Assembly (NCBI GenBank): GCA_963691655.1
Contig: CAVNUY010000004.1
Location: 496,001-560,000 of the forward strand
Source: Toxonevra muliebris
Taxonomy: Eukaryota > Arthropoda > Insecta > Diptera > Pallopteridae
Direction of reading: 5' to 3'
Length of the DNA stretch: 64,000 nucleotides
Positions 58,914 through 64,000 of this stretch are shown in pieces. How positions within the stretch are numbered: position 1 is the first letter of the stretch; each line of letters starts with the position of its first letter. The position numbers and the translations under genes were made by a program. The notes below the pieces were generated by a model that searched no databases, had not been told where the DNA came from, and saw nothing but the letters and a program-made list of their open reading frames with translations.

Positions 58914-61011
58914 TCTATATATATATAAAATAGAAGCTGTTAAATGTTTAGTCCTAATAGGTTTCTATATTTCGCAACGGATTGTCATGAAATTTCATAT
59001 TGCGCGGTAGGCGCGTTGTTCTACAGTTATGATGTAAACTTGTTTGGCTGTTGGTTCGAGCCTGGAAAAAGGCAACTAAATAAAAAATGAAAAATAGTGG
59101 AAACAAAAAGTTATTTAAATTTTTTTTTTTTATTTATAGGGTTTAAAAAGAAATTAAAAAAAAAAGAAAAGTTTTGTGGGATTTGAACCTCAGCCCCATA
59201 AGTGGCTGCATGCTTCCTAGTGCTTTAGACAACTAGTCCATGGCGTCATAAATTTCGGCATGAACTATTTTGGAGTGTTGTTTTTCTATGAGATGGAAGT
59301 GAAATAAATATATATTTAATAGTTACGAAAATCATGTGTGTAAAAAGGGATACAAAATCACACGTATAGTAACTTCCCCTTATATTTTTCCCATCGCTGT
59401 GTATAAACTGATGCGAAGTGATAAAGGCTTTTGACCTTATGGCTGTGGTTTAAATAACACATCAAATAAGCAATAGTGTTCTAGCAGGGGAGCTTTCGTT
59501 TTATATGATTCTTCATTTGAATGAATGTAACTATATATTACTAATTTGATCATGATTTTAGATGGTGGTGTGTGGATGAGAGCGTTAAAGTGAAGGGTAA
59601 AGAAAGTAAAAGGAATTAGAGGTAGTGGGGATGTATTGAGTAAATCACCTTTTTTTTTTGTTTTTTATATTCTTTTTTTCTTTTTCTTTCCTTTTTGTTT
59701 TTCATCGGTGTGGTGGAAAAAAAGTAAATATACAACAAAAATACCAACAAAGACAATATATACAAATATTATACTTTCATCACATAAATATAAAAATATA
59801 GTATGCTATCAATTTGGTCATGGAAAAATTGTTTATTTACAAATATTTATATATATCTTCTATATATATAAAATAGAGCGCTGTTAAATGTTTAGTCCTA
59901 ATAGGTTTCTATATTTCGCAATGCTTAAACTAATAGAGGTATATTAAAATTATGTATGGAAAGATTATAGATCTTATCGTCTGCTAAAATAAAGTCGTTC
60001 CCCTCACATTTGTTATTGAAAATATATTTCTTTTTCCTAGAATCAAACCCAAAAATTTTTTTTTATTTCGCTCCCTGCGATTTCCACTACACAAACACAA
60101 ACCCAAAAAGAATGCGTGAGAGCTTTCTGTTTTAAATTCTTTTTCATTTGCATGAATGTAACTACGTATTACTAATTTGATCACAGTACTTCATAGTGTT
60201 GTGTAGATAAGTTGGTTAGGAGGTAGGGTAAAGAAGTAGTGGATGGTTGGAAATAGTTTTTTTGAATAGTGGGTTCAAATCTCACTTAAAGCGGACCAAA
60301 TTTTTTTTTTTTTTTTTTTGTGGTGTAAAAAAATAAATACACAAGAAATAAGGTATAGTTCCTAAATTATTTGTGGTTAGAGAGCTTTGATTGCCAATGG
60401 AAAATGGTAGAAAAAAAAAATGAATGGGATAAATAAAATATGCGAGACACCTCCAATGCAAAGAAAATCTTTGAAACTGTATACCTGAGAAACCATTGCA
60501 AAGGACACAAAGAGTTTTCGATGGATTATGATAAAAAATGTGCCCTGTTCCGAAAATTTTAGAAACCTACACTGAAAACTTGCAATCTTTTCTTTTTGTT
60601 TAAATTACAAATTCTTGAAATTCTCCTGTAAAATTTGAAAAATGCGTGTTAGGGCTTTAGCAAATTAAGGCAGCGATAAGGGGAACCATAGTAAGGCAAG
60701 CAATACAAATTTAGTTGTAAAGGATGTATGTTGATAGTTATTAGAGAGCCATAGTAAGAAAGATGATGAAGGTTTGTATGTTAAGATGGGATGTTGATAG
60801 CAATAACTGGGAAAAATGTTGACACCATTAAACACGTGGAAGTGAAACTACTTATGTAAATGATATAAATGATTAGTGCAATGATTCGATTTTGATCTGA
60901 GACTGTCACGCTCATATAGATATATCTCTTGCAAAAGTTTTAGTTGTTGTAATTTTTTCATTACCCCTACTTTGCCAGGTCCGGACAACGACGCTGGGCA
61001 AAGTCCAGCTG
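58914..61011 (+). mobile_element. Helitron-like non-autonomous element(s)
   Basis: 5' end TCTATATATATATAAAATAG followed by GCTGTTAAATGTTTAGTCCT and AATAGGTTTC, a beginning I associate with insect Helitrons. The same end recurs at 59859-59925, so two copies are joined or nested. Near 60993-61009 is the hairpin GCTGG-GCAAAGT-CCAGC, as expected just before a Helitron 3' end, but the last bases are CTGT and not the usual CTRR. Another direct repeat pair (about 59500-59620 and 60120-60240) supports two copies. No Rep/helicase gene. Confidence 0.55.
59020..59235. repeat. two tRNA-like segments with Pol III-type boxes
   Basis: Plus 59020-59085 has GCGCGGTAGGCGCGTTG and TTGGTTCGAGCCTGG (A- and B-box-like). 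Minus 59235-59165 has a second one ending GAGGTTCAAATCCCAC. Neither folds into an acceptable tRNA by eye. A third B-box-like GTGGGTTCAAATCTCAC is at about 60266-60282. Confidence 0.4.
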
Positions 61012-61765
61012 TTAATATATAAAAAACATAATTAAGTATGAAAATGAAAATTTTGTTTTTATTTTACTAATAGCAATTTGTGCATGTAGTTTTTGTGCGA
61101 GTATAAATGCCGCTCGTGGACGGTTGTGCTTCATTTTCTTTTTCTTTCTTATTCTTATTTCTGTATTCGAAAAAAAGGAGGTCGGTTTAGAAACACAATT
61201 TGGCGGTCGGTTTCGGACCACCACGACTTTTTTTTAGAAAACAATTTCCTGTTCACTGATAAAGAAAAAAACGATCTAATGTATATAGCATGCATTGAAG
61301 CTGAGGAAATGAATAAACAAAATAGCTTACCTTTGAATTTTTTCGAAAACAGATAAACTCTTTTTTCTAAACTTTCGCGGAGCTCAAAAATTAAATTTTA
61401 TGTTGACAAAAAACAAAATAGAGCTAAGTTTGAAAATGCGAAACGAAGATAGATGCGTACGTTCAAATTGTCAGTGTTTTGAGAGCGTTCAATTGATGGT
61501 ATTGACAATTCGGCCGTCAACGTAATCTCTGGGAAAAGTGGGGTGTTGGTTTTGTACGCACGGTCGGGATAGGAGCACGCTCCCTTACATATCTCATATA
61601 TTTTTTATTCAAAATTCCCCAAGTTATTTGTACTAAATGGTACTATTTAACCTATTTTAAATGAGAAAATATGCAAATAAGAATAGAAAAGAAAGCAGCA
61701 AAGGCAAACAAATGAATTTGTATAACCAACAGATATGCGCATTTCTTTTACCACAGCGATGATTA
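61012..61765 (+). other. stretch with a weak ORF of unknown nature
   Basis: Plus ORF 61093-61356 ends with NDLMYIACIEAEEMNKQNSL, which has protein-like composition but no motif I know. The rest is AT-rich. Confidence 0.3.
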
Positions 61766-63390
61766 CACGGTGCGACAGTAAAAAATACATGGGAAATGAT
61801 ACTATTTTCCTTGTAGGTCTTGTCGAGTAAAACAAGAGCCTGTATGTGAAATTTTCTAAAAACCCCCAAAATCTTGATTTGCCGTTAAGAACCGGTTTTG
61901 CGTACCTTTGCGCACTTATAAGCTTGTAACTTAGTGGATTGTCAATAGATTTTCAGTTTTAGAAAACAGAAAAAAGAAATTTATACCTTTCGAATGAAAT
62001 ATATTTTATTCAAGAAAACTTGAGAAATTTGTAAGCATTTGTTCAGCAAGCACAATTTGTTTTCACTTTTTTCCCCTTTTCTCAACTTTGGCGATGTTTC
62101 TACACACTATTTTATAAAGAAACCATACTACTTGTGAATTTATTTAAAAAATATGTTTATTAACCCTGGAAGTACATGCTTATTTTTTATACGTAAAGGT
62201 CATGCTTCGTCGAAACGACATTATTCAAAGTGGACATACACAGGACCTATACATCAACAACTTTGAAAGTTGTTTGTTTCCCATTATTTGGTTAATTTAG
62301 CATATAGAAAAATAAGAACGAACATTTTTTGTTCAAAATATTTATTTATAAATTAAATTGTCACAGGTTGTTTTACAAAACACTGTATATTTACGTACGA
62401 AAAAAAAAATAACTTAAGGCACATATAATTCATCAAATGTGTTGGCATCTTAAAAGTAATACACTGAACTAAAAAGGAACGGGTTTTCATGAGAATCAAG
62501 TTTCATTATATGTAGGAGGCTCAAAGCTCTACTTTGTACTTCTCGCACAAGCTTTAATTACATTTTGAAACCGGACGATTTTTTCATTGGTCGTTTAGAA
62601 GAGTACAAATTATTCTATTTTTTCAGGGTTTATTTGTTCAGTATTCTAATCATCAGTCGGTATTACATTTTTAACATTATTTCGCACCGACGTAGTCAAA
62701 GTTGATATTTTAGCCTATCAGTTAATTGGCTTTCGACAAAGACAACATTTTTTTTAGAAAAAAAGATTCGATTGAGGGGCTTTTTTAAAACATGTTGTAA
62801 GTGTAATTGACATAACTATTTAGATATTTTGTAATATTTTTGCATTGCCGAGTGGATCCTCGAACTGGATGCACAATATTTTTCCCATGATTTTGCTTTT
62901 TATACATACATTTTATGATTGTTTTCTATGCATAAAGGATATGATTAACGAAATTATTTTACACCTCTACATCAGATGCCTCCATTGACAAACTTACATC
63001 CTCCAAATTTTCATTTTGCACCTCCTCTGTCCGATTTGTAGTCTTCGACACTCATCAACAAGAACTTTTTCAGTTTCCTGGTCATTTAATTCCTTTGTCG
63101 TCCTCATTTCACATTCCAACAATCACGCATTTCACCATACGAATTTAAATATTTAATAATAATCGTGAAGCGACGACTATGCTTTTGTGATTACCAATCT
63201 TTTGATAATCCACTAATTTATAGACTTATAAATGCGCAAAGGTGCGCAAACCGGGTTTTTAACGGTAAATCAAGATTTTGGGGGTGTTTGGAAAATTTCA
63301 CATACAGGCTGTTGTTTTACTCGACAAAACCTACAAGAAAAATAGTATCACTTCCCAGGTATTTCTACTTCACTAAATTTTGTAACACTG
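61766..63390. mobile_element. old Tc1-like element with long inverted arms
   Basis: Inverted arms of about 170 bp: 61766-61945 against 63205-63390, sharing AATCAAGATTTTGGGGG, AATTTCACATACAGGCT and AAAATAGTATCA. The ends are TA-CACGGTG and CACTG-TA, fitting the TA target of Tc1/mariner. The middle has a short minus reading frame (63107-62994, MRTTKELNDQETEKVLVDEC) of unknown family. No DDE transposase recognised. Confidence 0.6.
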
Positions 63391-63913
63391 TATTTATCTT
63401 AAATGCCCGACAAAAGAAACGCAACGCGAGTGAATGATGGTATTATATCACAATTTTCGAAAGTGTTTTATTGAATGGATCAGAGGCGCATTTTCTTTCA
63501 GTTATAATAACAAAAATGTTAACAATTTCCTTACATTTTACACTAGTCAACACTGAATTTTCGTTAGAACCTTTTTACCTCATTGCTTTAAAATTTGAAG
63601 ATACTGGTCTTGAGGGCATACACAGTTTTAGAAGTGAAACTTCTTTTCTCTTGTCCTAGAGTAAAACCAACCGGATGTTACGTCGCGCGTAAGTTTGCAA
63701 TGCGACATAATTTTGTCGAGCACTGTGCATGAGGGGCTAAATATCAATAATCCGTAACTGAATTCACGAGCAAACTATATAATAAACGATTCATAAATAG
63801 TTTTAATTCAATATAACATATTAATTACACACACACACATGAATATGGCAGAAAGAACAATGTGTAGCGTCGCCATCTTAAAGTTTCTGACAGTTATACA
63901 TTTCACATACAGA
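63391..63913 (+). other. stretch before the exon at the right edge
   Basis: No motif recognised. Ends in the acceptor CATTTCACATACAG. Confidence 0.4.
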
Positions 63914-64000
63914 TGACGCAATTGTCCAAGGAATTACATGAAGATGTCGCACACAAAAAGAGTTGGCTACAATTGTCATCGACATTACCGGTGCAGAGTT
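63914..64000 (+). CDS. exon entering the right edge, unidentified gene
   Basis: After a good acceptor (TTTCACATACAG) one frame is open to the edge: MTQLSKELHEDVAHKKSWLQ then LSSTLPVQS. Base composition is clearly less AT-rich than the surroundings, as in exons. The other two frames close, so it cannot follow the phase-1 CaMKII exon directly and probably belongs to a neighbouring gene on the plus strand. I do not recognise the family. The ATG at the first base may be an internal Met. Confidence 0.5.

Noticed and set aside
59020..59085. Functional tRNA gene
   Set aside because: A and B boxes are present but no cloverleaf with paired acceptor stem could be drawn. It lies in a repeat element.
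62160..62230. piggyBac left end (TTAACCCTGG)
   Set aside because: No matching GGGTTAA right end within reach and no transposase motif, so probably chance.

Overview
The window looks like nuclear DNA of a fly (Diptera, Brachycera). Small spliced exons encode a protein I recognise as insect CaMKII, and the introns are AT-rich and packed with transposable elements of insect type: BEL/Pao and Ty3/gypsy LTR elements, non-LTR elements, hAT, Tc1/mariner, PIF/Harbinger, a Helitron-like element and SINEs with an RTE-type tail. A tephritid-like fly is my best guess, but this is inference.

Layout. 1-6.9 kb: a decayed non-LTR element (minus) split by a 5.5 kb BEL/Pao element (plus; 324-bp LTRs; ACTTG target duplication). 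6.9-18.4 kb: an old DNA element with CACTGGAATACA ends and long inverted arms, split by a 9 kb gypsy-type element on the minus strand (1,781-bp LTRs, ATTT duplication). The Gag of that gypsy-type element begins with a RING-H2 finger, and its gag-pol junction carries an in-frame AAATTTC slippery heptamer. 18.4-22.0 kb: AT-rich intron. 21,964-35,287: four consecutive CaMKII coding exons (end of the kinase domain, autoinhibitory/calmodulin-binding segment, start of the linker). The 12 kb intron between the first two holds a near-perfect 5.46 kb tandem duplication that carries an RT-deleted non-LTR element, a Tc1-type relic and a SINE. The association domain was not found, so CaMKII probably runs past the right edge or its last exons escaped me.

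35-64 kb: mostly nested DNA transposons. Many boundaries are fixed by exact target-site duplications: hAT-type at 40,623-41,174, 45,034-46,798 and 57,800-58,819; a nest of four insertions at 42,007-44,467; a TTAA element at 43,310-44,005. There are also non-LTR and mariner fragments and a gypsy 3' end. A few small exon-like segments do not belong to transposons: a 45-nt candidate exon at 39,489, a minus-strand group at 54,092-55,807, and an exon entering the right edge at 63,914.

No rRNA, canonical tRNA or CRISPR was seen. Bacterial-style operons do not apply. All calls are by eye from sequence and motif knowledge; no search was run.
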